This document shows positions 1 through 4,359 of a DNA stretch of 5,125 nucleotides, in pieces. The stretch comes from Gammaproteobacteria bacterium (GTDB lineage Bacteria; Pseudomonadota; Gammaproteobacteria; Arenicellales; JAHEKD01): positions 1 through 5,125 of the forward strand of contig JAHEKD010000101.1 of NCBI GenBank assembly GCA_024638545.1, read 5' to 3'. Position 1 is the stretch's first letter. Every line of letters starts with the position of its first letter. Below the pieces are notes generated by a model, which saw only the letters and a list, made by a program, of their open reading frames with translations, did not search any database and had not been told where the DNA came from. The translations under genes were made by a program, and so were the position numbers.

Positions 1-96
1 TTTGGGTAGCGTCTCGAGAATGTCCTGATAGTGTTTAGTGCGTAACCCAAGTCCAAAACCCAGATAAGGACGGTCAACATGGCTTATTTTTTTCAT
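1..96 (-). CDS. bufB: Bufferin-maturation MNIO oxidase (DUF692 family), N-terminal fragment
   Basis: Only the first 32 codons are present; the gene continues past the left edge. From the ATG at 96 the peptide reads MKKISHVDR followed by PYLGFGLGLRTKHYQDILE. The G-x-GLGLR-x-x-HY-x-x-ILE pattern is typical of the N-terminus of DUF692 proteins, multinuclear non-heme iron oxidases with a TIM-barrel fold and usually about 270-290 residues. Members next to bufferin genes are known to convert precursor cysteines to thiooxazoles in the cytoplasm, with a partner protein (BufC) that would lie further left, outside the window. It sits 135 bases downstream of a bufferin-like precursor on the same strand, which strongly supports the assignment. 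An alternative ATG at 80 is in another frame and gives no recognisable protein. No clear Shine-Dalgarno sequence precedes the ATG at 96, so translation may be weak. The catalytic metal ligands are not in the visible part. Confidence 0.85.
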   Translation of the reverse strand, partial: MKKISHVDRPYLGFGLGLRTKHYQDILETLPK

Positions 97-183
97 TTAA
101 ATAGTTTAACAAGAAAGCGTTAGCGATTGAATAAAATATGATTACATGCAACCTGGATAACTTGTGGAAGTAACAAGCAGGCA

Positions 184-212
184 GGCTGTGAGCCGCAGAC
201 GGGCTCACAACC
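184..212 (-). other. Hairpin in the bufA-bufB spacer
   Basis: A perfect 8-bp stem, TGTGAGCC (187-194) with GGCTCACA (202-209), closes a 7-base loop. Two more G-C pairs (184-185 with 211-212) lie beyond one mismatch. It lies 20 bases downstream of the bufA stop and about 90 bases upstream of the bufB start. There is no T-tract on the minus-strand side, so it is not a canonical terminator. A likely role, by inference, is protecting the bufA 3' end or partly attenuating bufB, so that precursor exceeds enzyme. Confidence 0.6.
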
Positions 213-231
213 AGTTGTAAGAAATACAGTA

Positions 232-486
232 CTAACTTGCTTCTAATGTACCGCCCGCTTCTTCACATTCTGCCTTACCTAACATGATAAATCCCTGACC
301 CTTGCAGGCATTTAGTCCCTTGCACGAACTGTTTGCAGTTTTGCATTCAGAGGTGCCTTTGCATGAATTGGCTCCAAAACATTGTACGGGGTCTTCTGCG
401 GCTGAAGCAGTCATTGGTGTTGCCATGGCAAACATTGATGCAGCTGCAGTTGCGATAGCGATATTAGAAAGTTTTTTTGCATTCAT
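232..486 (-). CDS. bufA: Bufferin-type RiPP metallophore precursor (BufA2-like)
   Basis: This 84-residue protein is a precursor peptide with a Sec signal peptide: a lysine pair at residues 4-5, an Ala/Met-rich hydrophobic stretch to about residue 25, and likely cleavage after ASA (29). The mature part is about 55 residues with six cysteines at 36, 42, 48, 55, 61 and 74. Four of them are in Cys-Lys pairs, and C-x-G-x-N-x-C-K-G occurs twice (36-44 and 55-63), followed by GQGF. That pattern is characteristic of BufA2-family bufferins. In this family the cysteines are modified by a DUF692 oxidase before export, and the product binds copper in the periplasm. The adjacent DUF692 fragment fits this. 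The start is supported by TGAGGA (495-500), 8 bases before the ATG. The precursor comes first in the operon, as expected. Metal specificity and the number of modified cysteines are inferences. Confidence 0.88.
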   Translation of the reverse strand: MNAKKLSNIAIATAAASMFAMATPMTASAAEDPVQCFGANSCKGTSECKTANSSCKGLNACKGQGFIMLGKAECEEAGGTLEAS

Positions 487-545
487 TATTTAAGTCCTCA
501 TTGTGTTTAAGTTTATTAACCAGGCCAATCTTAAGGGTACTGGTC

Positions 546-555
546 GTCGATCGAC
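546..555. promoter_or_regulatory. Perfect 10-bp palindrome at the predicted bufA transcription start
   Basis: GTCGATCGAC is a perfect palindrome that begins immediately downstream of the predicted -10 box (557-562) and covers the expected start site near 550. This is a classic position for a repressor operator. No regulator gene that could bind it is in the window, so the role is inferred from position only. Confidence 0.35.
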
Positions 556-556
556 T

Positions 557-585
557 AATAGACTGGCTTTTAACTTAGTAGTCAA
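557..585 (-). promoter_or_regulatory. Candidate sigma70 promoter of bufA
   Basis: On the minus strand TTGACT (580-585, 5 of 6 to the -35 consensus) is separated by exactly 17 bases from TCTATT (557-562, 4 of 6 to the -10 consensus). The predicted start is near 550, giving a 5' UTR of about 64 bases that ends in the TGAGGA ribosome binding site. I did not find an obvious ECF-sigma pair, which some bufferin operons use, nor a CueR-type dyad. Confidence 0.5.
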
Positions 586-693
586 AGATAAAAAAAAGTT
601 CAATGAGGGAATTATATTAGGCGAAATTAAATACAATATGATACATGATGTAAAAAGCAGCGGCTAAGAAGTGTTCGAGGCGATTAGTTTTTG

Positions 694-717
694 TCCTGTG
701 AGCCTGACGAAACAGGA
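694..717. repeat. Small hairpin next to the 97-bp inverted-repeat element
   Basis: TCCTGT (694-699) pairs with ACAGGA (712-717) around a 12-base loop. An alternative stem, CCTG with CAGG, uses the inner loop sequence, so two foldings compete. There is no T-tract on either side. It lies six bases from the larger inverted repeat and may be part of the same structured transcript. Function unknown. Confidence 0.3.
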
Positions 718-723
718 TAATAA

Positions 724-820
724 ATCATTGTGGGCGTATGAAACAATCCTTAGACAAGGGGTAGGTGAGAATAGATTGATTCTTTTTTTACACATTTCGC
801 AACGTGTCGCCCACAATGAT
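724..820. repeat. 97-bp element with 13-bp perfect inverted repeats
   Basis: ATCATTGTGGGCG (724-736) and CGCCCACAATGAT (808-820) are perfect reverse complements. The 71 bases between them hold smaller hairpins, such as CCTT-agac-AAGG (748-759) and ACAC/GTGT at 790-807. Thirteen perfect pairs are unlikely by chance in so short a span. It could be a structured leader RNA, a MITE-like remnant (no clear target-site duplication was seen) or a binding region. The right arm overlaps codons 4-8 of the short ORF at 788-829, so translation there would compete with pairing. Confidence 0.55.
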
Positions 821-829
821 AAAAACCAT
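788..829 (-). CDS. Possible 13-residue leader peptide or gene remnant
   Basis: A 13-codon ORF, MVFIIVGDTLRNV, begins at 829 and is preceded by AAGGAG (836-841) with an ideal 6-base spacing, the best ribosome binding site in the region. A promoter-like pair lies just upstream. The stop is followed by an A-rich run. The peptide matches no leader peptide I recognise and lacks runs of one amino acid, so classical amino-acid attenuation is not indicated. It could be a regulatory uORF, since it overlaps an arm of the 13-bp inverted repeat. It could also be the broken start of a lost gene or chance. Only the signals around it argue for translation. Confidence 0.3.
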   Translation of the reverse strand: MVFIIVGDTLRNV

Positions 830-851
830 CTAAATCTCCTTAAATATTAGC

Positions 852-879
852 ATTTTACTAACTAAACGTATAGCAGCAA
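852..879 (-). promoter_or_regulatory. Candidate promoter in front of the short ORF
   Basis: On the minus strand TTGCTG (874-879, weak -35) and TAAAAT (852-857, 5 of 6 to the -10 consensus) are 16 bases apart. The predicted start near 845 would give a very short leader that carries the AAGGAG site at 836-841. In AT-rich DNA a match of this quality can occur by chance. Confidence 0.3.
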
Positions 880-898
880 ATGGCGGTTTTTACTAACT
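853..898. repeat. 11-bp direct repeat pair, TTTTACTAACT
   Basis: TTTTACTAACT occurs at 853-863 and again at 888-898, 35 bases apart. The first copy overlaps the -10 of the candidate promoter at 852-857. A related inverted copy, TTAGTAAAAA, lies at 941-950. This may be a regulator site, but the sequence is AT-rich and the case is weak. Confidence 0.3.
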
Positions 899-943
899 TT
901 TGGATCAAAATTCAACAAGCTGGCTATTTAAATGATAATTTTA

Positions 944-972
944 GTAAAAATACCAGCAGGGTGTTCTGCCAG
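944..972 (-). terminator. Probable Rho-independent terminator of the 1093-1647 gene
   Basis: Read on the minus strand, CTGGCAG (966-972) and CTGCTGG (953-959) form a 7-bp stem with two G-U pairs around the loop AACACC. It is followed at once by TATTTTTAC. It lies about 120 bases beyond the stop at 1093, with no gene between. The stem is modest, so confidence is moderate. Confidence 0.4.
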
Positions 973-1092
973 CGGTTGATTCAGCATTCTCTGGGTACTG
1001 GTAGGTATATCAATTGTAAAATGTTTCTGAATTGAAAAGTTATGACAGCATTTATTATTCTACTGTTTTGACCGGTCCGGCAAGCTCGCTAA

Positions 1093-1647
1093 TTAAAGCG
1101 GTTCAAATTCACACAGAAAAGTATACTTATAGCCAAAATAAGCCACCATCATCAGTTTGTTTTCAAGTCTGTTATGGCGTACCCAGTATCTGAATGGTGC
1201 GAAATTGGAGTAATCAATATATGCATGTGATTTAGACACGCTCATCAAATTCCGAGAATATTTTATTTGAGGAAAAATTGTTTGAAGCTCTGAGACCGGC
1301 GTGTCATGATAGTTACTAAGATCATTATTAAAACTGATTTTTGCATCAAAATAAACGTTATCTAATTGTTGCAGTAGCGCCAGCAATACATAAATATCGC
1401 TGTTGCTCTGTCCATTCATTGAACAACTGCCAACTGTAAGGTAACTTGCACCGCTGGTATTTAATCCGGCGGAGGACTTGAATAGAGACCATCTCTTTTC
1501 AGTTTGAGGGTCACACTTGTAGTAATTGCTTGAACAAATACTGGTTGGCAGACCGGTTTGTATAACTGCAAATACCTGACTTATATGAAATAAACATAGC
1601 AGTGAAGCCAGAAGATACTGCATTACTCTGAGCGGCGACGTTTTCAT
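1093..1647 (-). CDS. Secreted protein of unknown family
   Basis: This is a 184-residue protein that I do not recognise. The N-terminus is a good Sec signal peptide: a basic start (K2, R7), a hydrophobic core LLASLLCLF (12-20) and likely cleavage after VFA (27). Cys18 is within the core, but the preceding residues do not form a lipobox, so a lipoprotein is unlikely. The mature chain of about 157 residues has four cysteines (38, 45, 75, 179), enough for two disulfides, and is rich in Tyr, Asn and Ser. There are no further membrane segments. It is therefore probably periplasmic or extracellular. No good Shine-Dalgarno sequence lies next to the ATG at 1647: GGAGG is about 28 bases upstream, and the frame is open back to a stop at 1687 without another ATG. 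The start could be imprecise, but the signal peptide supports it. It is flanked by a terminator and its own promoter, so it appears monocistronic. Confidence 0.75.
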   Translation of the reverse strand: MKTSPLRVMQYLLASLLCLFHISQVFAVIQTGLPTSICSSNYYKCDPQTEKRWSLFKSSAGLNTSGASYLTVGSCSMNGQSNSDIYVLLALLQQLDNVYFDAKISFNNDLSNYHDTPVSELQTIFPQIKYSRNLMSVSKSHAYIDYSNFAPFRYWVRHNRLENKLMMVAYFGYKYTFLCEFEPL

Positions 1648-1691
1648 TTTTGTTTTACTGTCCGTAAAGACACCTCCAATACGCTGTTACA

Positions 1692-1741
1692 CTCATTCAC
1701 TATATCAAAAATAAAGGACACAATATGTGATTTAAGTCACG
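1692..1741 (-). promoter_or_regulatory. Class II CRP-type promoter of the 1093-1647 gene
   Basis: The site TGTGA-TTTAAG-TCACG (1726-1741) matches the CRP half-sites TGTGA-N6-TCACA at 9 of 10 positions. On the minus strand the -10 box TATAGT (1699-1704, 5 of 6) predicts a start near 1692. This puts the centre of the CRP-like site at -41.5, where class II activators bind, and the -35 region (CATATT) is poor, as expected for an activator-dependent promoter. CRP, Vfr or another family member could bind. Confidence 0.5.
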
Positions 1742-1752
1742 AACTGGAACCG

Positions 1753-3081
1753 TTAAACCTTGCTGAAGACAGCGTCTGCGGTTATTTTCAGCTTGGTAAT
1801 AATTTCGTCAATCTGTGACTCATTGATGATAAACGGTGGTGCCAAAAGGGTGTGGTCGCCATTTATGCCATCTATAGTGCCGCCCATGGGATAGCAGATC
1901 AAGCCGTTCTGCATGGCTATTTGTTTAAAGCGGCTGTTGATCTTTGCGCCTGGTTCAAAGGTAAGCTTGCTCGCCTTGTCCCTGACGAACTCGATACCAC
2001 GAAATAAACCGCGGCCTCGTATATCGCCAATAAAGGGATGCTGCGAAAATTCTTTTTCGAGTTCAGCCTGCAGCATTTCACCCAATTTCAGTACATTGCC
2101 TAATAAATTCCCGTCCTCGATTGTGTTAATCACGGCGAGACTGGCGGCGCATGCTGTCGCATGTCCCATATAGGTATGGCCATGCTGAAAGTAGCCGCTG
2201 CCATTATAAACGGCATCAAATATTTTTTTATTGACCAGGGTTGCCCCAATCGGCTGGTAACCCGCGCCCAGACCTTTAGCTACAGTAACGAGGTCTGCGT
2301 CAACACCATCTTCCTGATGTGCAAAAAAATAACCCGTACGGCCCATGCCGCACATGACTTCATCCAGAATTAATAAAATGCCGTGCTGATTGCAAATCTC
2401 ACGTACCCGCTTCAAGTAGCCCCGCGTTGCCGGCACTGCGCCTAGTGTCGCGCCCACAACCGGCTCGCATATGAAACCGATGACATTCTCTGCTCCAAGT
2501 GCTTGAATCATGGTTTCAAGCTCGTCAGCCATACGTTTGGAGTAATCCGGTTCTGTTTCTCCGGGATGCTGCAGTCGATACGCATAGCAGGGTGAAATAT
2601 GTTTAATATCCACCAGCAGCGGCTTAAACTGCTTGCGTCGCCATTCGTTACCACCCACCGCCAGTGCGCCCAGCGTGTTGCCATGATAGCTCTGTTTGCG
2701 AGCGATAAAGAATCGGCGCTGATCCTCGCCTAACTCAGTGAAGTATTGCCTGGAAAGTTTTAGCGCTGCTTCTACTGCCTCTGAGCCACCACTGACAAAA
2801 TAGACCTTGTCCATTTCCCCCGGCGCATGGGCGATCAGCGCGGTAGCAAGTTCCTCCATCACGTCAGTGGTGAAAAAACCGCTATGAGCATAGGCAATCC
2901 GGTCAATCTGTTTTTTTATGGCTGCCCTGACCGCTAGATTACTGTGCCCAAGACAGGATACGGCTGCGCCGCCTGAAGCATCGAGATACTGTTTGCCCTC
3001 ACTGTCAGTGATGTAAATGCCGTCTCCCTGAACAGCATGAGGATAAGTTGCGTGAGGATTACGATAAAAAACATTTGTCAT
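1753..3081 (-). CDS. Class III PLP-dependent aminotransferase
   Basis: This 442-residue enzyme has the full length and motifs of the class III (omega-amino acid/acetylornithine-like) aminotransferases, fold type I. In order: SGGSEAVEAALK (97-108) for cofactor phosphate binding; YHG (132-134), where the aromatic residue stacks on PLP; CEP with Glu206; DEVMCGMGRTG with Asp240, which pairs with the PLP pyridine nitrogen; AKGLGAGYQPIGA with Lys269, the expected Schiff-base lysine; Thr303 in GHTYMGH, which contacts phosphate from the partner subunit; and RGRGLFRGIEF near 355-365. All key residues are intact, so it should be an active cytoplasmic homodimer transferring an amino group to a keto acid such as pyruvate or 2-oxoglutarate. 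The amino donor cannot be predicted. It lies 141 bases downstream of an RpiR regulator on the same strand, with a divergent TRAP binding protein beyond, which suggests catabolism of an imported compound. Only a weak TGGA precedes the ATG. Confidence 0.93.
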   Translation of the reverse strand: MTNVFYRNPHATYPHAVQGDGIYITDSEGKQYLDASGGAAVSCLGHSNLAVRAAIKKQIDRIAYAHSGFFTTDVMEELATALIAHAPGEMDKVYFVSGGSEAVEAALKLSRQYFTELGEDQRRFFIARKQSYHGNTLGALAVGGNEWRRKQFKPLLVDIKHISPCYAYRLQHPGETEPDYSKRMADELETMIQALGAENVIGFICEPVVGATLGAVPATRGYLKRVREICNQHGILLILDEVMCGMGRTGYFFAHQEDGVDADLVTVAKGLGAGYQPIGATLVNKKIFDAVYNGSGYFQHGHTYMGHATACAASLAVINTIEDGNLLGNVLKLGEMLQAELEKEFSQHPFIGDIRGRGLFRGIEFVRDKASKLTFEPGAKINSRFKQIAMQNGLICYPMGGTIDGINGDHTLLAPPFIINESQIDEIITKLKITADAVFSKV

Positions 3082-3222
3082 AATATTTTGTCCAGTTGTG
3101 CTGTCGGGCAGGCGCTGTTTTCAGTCCTGCGGGCTGCGAGTTTAAGTGAAATCAAGATCATTACGATCTCTAATCCGGAAAGCCTTATGCTCAATCATGA
3201 TTCATTATTAATTTTCCATAAA
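3082..3222 (-). other. Spacer between the regulator and aminotransferase genes
   Basis: The 141-base spacer contains a perfect 10-bp palindrome AATCATGATT (3193-3202) just past the regulator's stop, and a small dyad AGATC-gtaat-GATCT on the minus strand (about 3158-3172). No terminator with a T-tract was seen, so read-through from the regulator gene is plausible. A separate promoter for the aminotransferase cannot be excluded; TTGAGC lies near 3189 but lacks a good -10 partner. Confidence 0.3.
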
Positions 3223-4146
3223 CTAAATTTTCGCTTTTTGGGCAATACCGAATTCCTTTATCAGTTTTTCACGGTGTTTAATTGCCCTTATTGATTCTTC
3301 ACCTAAAGAGTGTGCCACAACTGCGAGCAGACCTTCTGCAAAAATAAACCAGGATGCAACATTGTTACCGAAATAATGGCCCTCTATGGGCATGATGACT
3401 ACGTGATGGCTGTGTGCGGCAAGTGGCGAGGCATAGGAATCTGTTAATGCAATCACGCTCAAGCCATGTTTGAAGGCAATTCTGCAGGCATCTGCTGTTG
3501 CGCGTGTATAGGGTTCTGCGCCAAGCACGATTAACACATCCCCCGGCTGCAGCTGGGCCAGGGCATGGACAACACCGTGGCCTGAATCGCCAAGTACGTC
3601 AACATTGTCACGAATCATGCCCAGCCCATATGACAGAAAACATGCCAGTGAAAAAAACTGACGTAATCCGTGTATTCGTATTGAACGGGCATTTGCAATT
3701 TTTTCGGTAATCATGTCCAGCGTCTGAGGCTGAATATTTTTTAGCATGACTGATATATTTGAGGTTTCATCATGCGCAACATTTGCCATCAGTGAAAGAT
3801 TTTTATATTCGTCAGCATCCTGATCGGTTAGCAGGCGACTTAATTTATCACTATAGAAATTTGGTTCCTGTGAAATATGTTCACGAAAAACATTTTGAAA
3901 TTCTGAAAAACCCCGATAACCCAATCGTTTCGACAGGCGCGTCAAGGTGGAGGCGTTGACATTCATGTCCCTGGCAATTTCTGAAATGGAGTTCAAGGCT
4001 GTGTGTCTTGGATTGTCTATCATACCTGTCAAGGTTTTGAAGGATCTTCTGCCAAGTTTAATGCTTGAATTTCGCTGTTTAATCCGGCCGAGCAGCTGCT
4101 GCAGCTGGTCAAGGTCCTTAGCCGGTATTTCTTTTTTATCAAGCAT
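3223..4146 (-). CDS. RpiR/MurR-family transcriptional regulator (HTH + SIS domains)
   Basis: The 307-residue length and layout match RpiR-family regulators. An N-terminal helix-turn-helix domain spans about residues 10-88, with ISEIARDMNVNASTLTRLSKRLGYRGF (54-80) as the DNA-reading core. A SIS domain covers about 140-280, with GDVLIVLGAEPYTRATADACRIAFKHGLSVIALTDS as its central strand-helix unit (about 202-237). SIS domains normally bind phosphosugars. Here the first glycine-rich loop reads HGLRQFFS (159-166) instead of the usual G-x-G-x-S type, and LGAEPYTR (208-215) replaces the SGSG-like loop. This suggests a ligand other than a sugar phosphate, perhaps the imported amine or acid or its product. 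It is upstream of the aminotransferase and divergent from the TRAP gene, so it probably controls both. No strong ribosome binding site precedes the ATG at 4146, and a stop in the same frame about 30 bases upstream excludes a longer start. Confidence 0.9.
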   Translation of the reverse strand: MLDKKEIPAKDLDQLQQLLGRIKQRNSSIKLGRRSFKTLTGMIDNPRHTALNSISEIARDMNVNASTLTRLSKRLGYRGFSEFQNVFREHISQEPNFYSDKLSRLLTDQDADEYKNLSLMANVAHDETSNISVMLKNIQPQTLDMITEKIANARSIRIHGLRQFFSLACFLSYGLGMIRDNVDVLGDSGHGVVHALAQLQPGDVLIVLGAEPYTRATADACRIAFKHGLSVIALTDSYASPLAAHSHHVVIMPIEGHYFGNNVASWFIFAEGLLAVVAHSLGEESIRAIKHREKLIKEFGIAQKAKI

Positions 4147-4177
4147 ATTTGGTAAAAATTTTCGAATAATCTAATCT

Positions 4178-4204
4178 AGTATATTAAAATTAAATGAATT
4201 GCAA
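4178..4204 (-). promoter_or_regulatory. Candidate promoter of the RpiR-family gene
   Basis: On the minus strand TTGCAA (4199-4204) and TATACT (4178-4183, 5 of 6 to the -10 consensus) are 15 bases apart, slightly short of the optimum. The predicted start is near 4171, with a leader of about 25 bases. TTGCAA is itself a palindrome and shares the TGCAA core of the dyad at 4244-4259, so autoregulation is possible. Confidence 0.35.
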
Positions 4205-4207
4205 GAC

Positions 4208-4237
4208 TTGAAATGCTGTTTTTATTTGCGTTAATAT
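4208..4237 (+). promoter_or_regulatory. Candidate promoter of the TAXI binding-protein gene
   Basis: TTGAAA (4208-4213, 5 of 6) and TAATAT (4232-4237, 4 of 6) are 18 bases apart. The predicted start is near 4244, inside the dyad at 4240-4265, so a protein bound there would block initiation. The leader would be about 115 bases and includes the hairpin at 4289-4322. Confidence 0.35.
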
Positions 4238-4239
4238 TC

Positions 4240-4265
4240 AATGTGCAAAGAATATTGCATACATT
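4240..4265. promoter_or_regulatory. Candidate operator with TGCAA/TTGCA dyad
   Basis: TGCAA (4244-4248) and TTGCA (4255-4259) form an inverted repeat with a 6-base AT-rich centre. Outside it, AATGT (4240-4244) and ACATT (4261-4265) add a second pair of arms, offset by one base. Position between the divergent genes and over the predicted transporter start site makes it the best operator candidate for the neighbouring RpiR-family protein. The binding protein is inferred. Confidence 0.4.
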
Positions 4266-4288
4266 CAGCCTTTAAATCTGAATTTTTT

Positions 4289-4334
4289 GGATCTGTCACC
4301 TCTCGGGTTGGTGACCGGGTCTCTTTACTTTTTT
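4289..4334 (+). promoter_or_regulatory. Leader hairpin upstream of the TAXI gene (possible attenuator)
   Basis: GTCACC (4295-4300) and GGTGAC (4310-4315) form a 6-bp stem with a 9-base loop. Beyond a T-C mismatch and one bulge, the bases 4289-4293 can pair with 4317-4322. A T-rich stretch follows, including six T's at 4329-4334. This resembles a weak intrinsic terminator in the 5' UTR, ending about 25 bases before the start codon. I do not recognise a known riboswitch fold. Confidence 0.4.
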
Positions 4335-4359
4335 AATCTCTATCAATGAGGTATTTATA

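Larger units (their letters stand above)
487..1092. other. Long intergenic region upstream of bufA
   Basis: About 600 bases separate bufA from the next gene upstream. No long ORF on either strand looks like a protein. The stretch contains the bufA promoter candidate, a palindrome at its start site, a 97-bp inverted-repeat element, a very short ORF with a good ribosome binding site, an 11-bp direct repeat, and a probable terminator for the gene ending at 1093; each is listed separately. Between about 597 and 690 I see only AT-rich sequence with a small TACAT-G-ATGTA palindrome (642-652). Between 973 and 1092 I see only a GACCGGTC palindrome (1070-1077). Confidence 0.6.

Noticed and set aside
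302..493. 63-residue plus-strand ORF opposite bufA
   Set aside because: It is antisense to a precursor gene with signal peptide and family motifs, and has no ribosome binding site of its own.
664..795. 43-residue minus-strand ORF inside the bufA upstream region
   Set aside because: No ribosome binding site precedes its ATG, the protein resembles no family, and it runs through the inverted-repeat element. Treated as chance.
928..950. Fur-box-like ATGATAAT stretch
   Set aside because: By eye about 11 of 19 positions match the Fur consensus, and it lies far from the bufA promoter. AT-rich sequence explains it.
1726..1741. TGTGATTTAAGTCAC as a terminator of the aminotransferase gene
   Set aside because: The possible stem is only four pairs with an AT loop and has no adjacent T-tract. 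The CRP-site reading with correct promoter spacing explains it better.
1913..2373. Two plus-strand ORFs (86 and 70 residues) opposite the aminotransferase
   Set aside because: Shadows of a full-length enzyme with intact catalytic motifs on the other strand.
3498..4174. Plus-strand ORFs opposite the RpiR gene
   Set aside because: Low-complexity or unlikely amino acid make-up, and antisense to a clear regulator gene.
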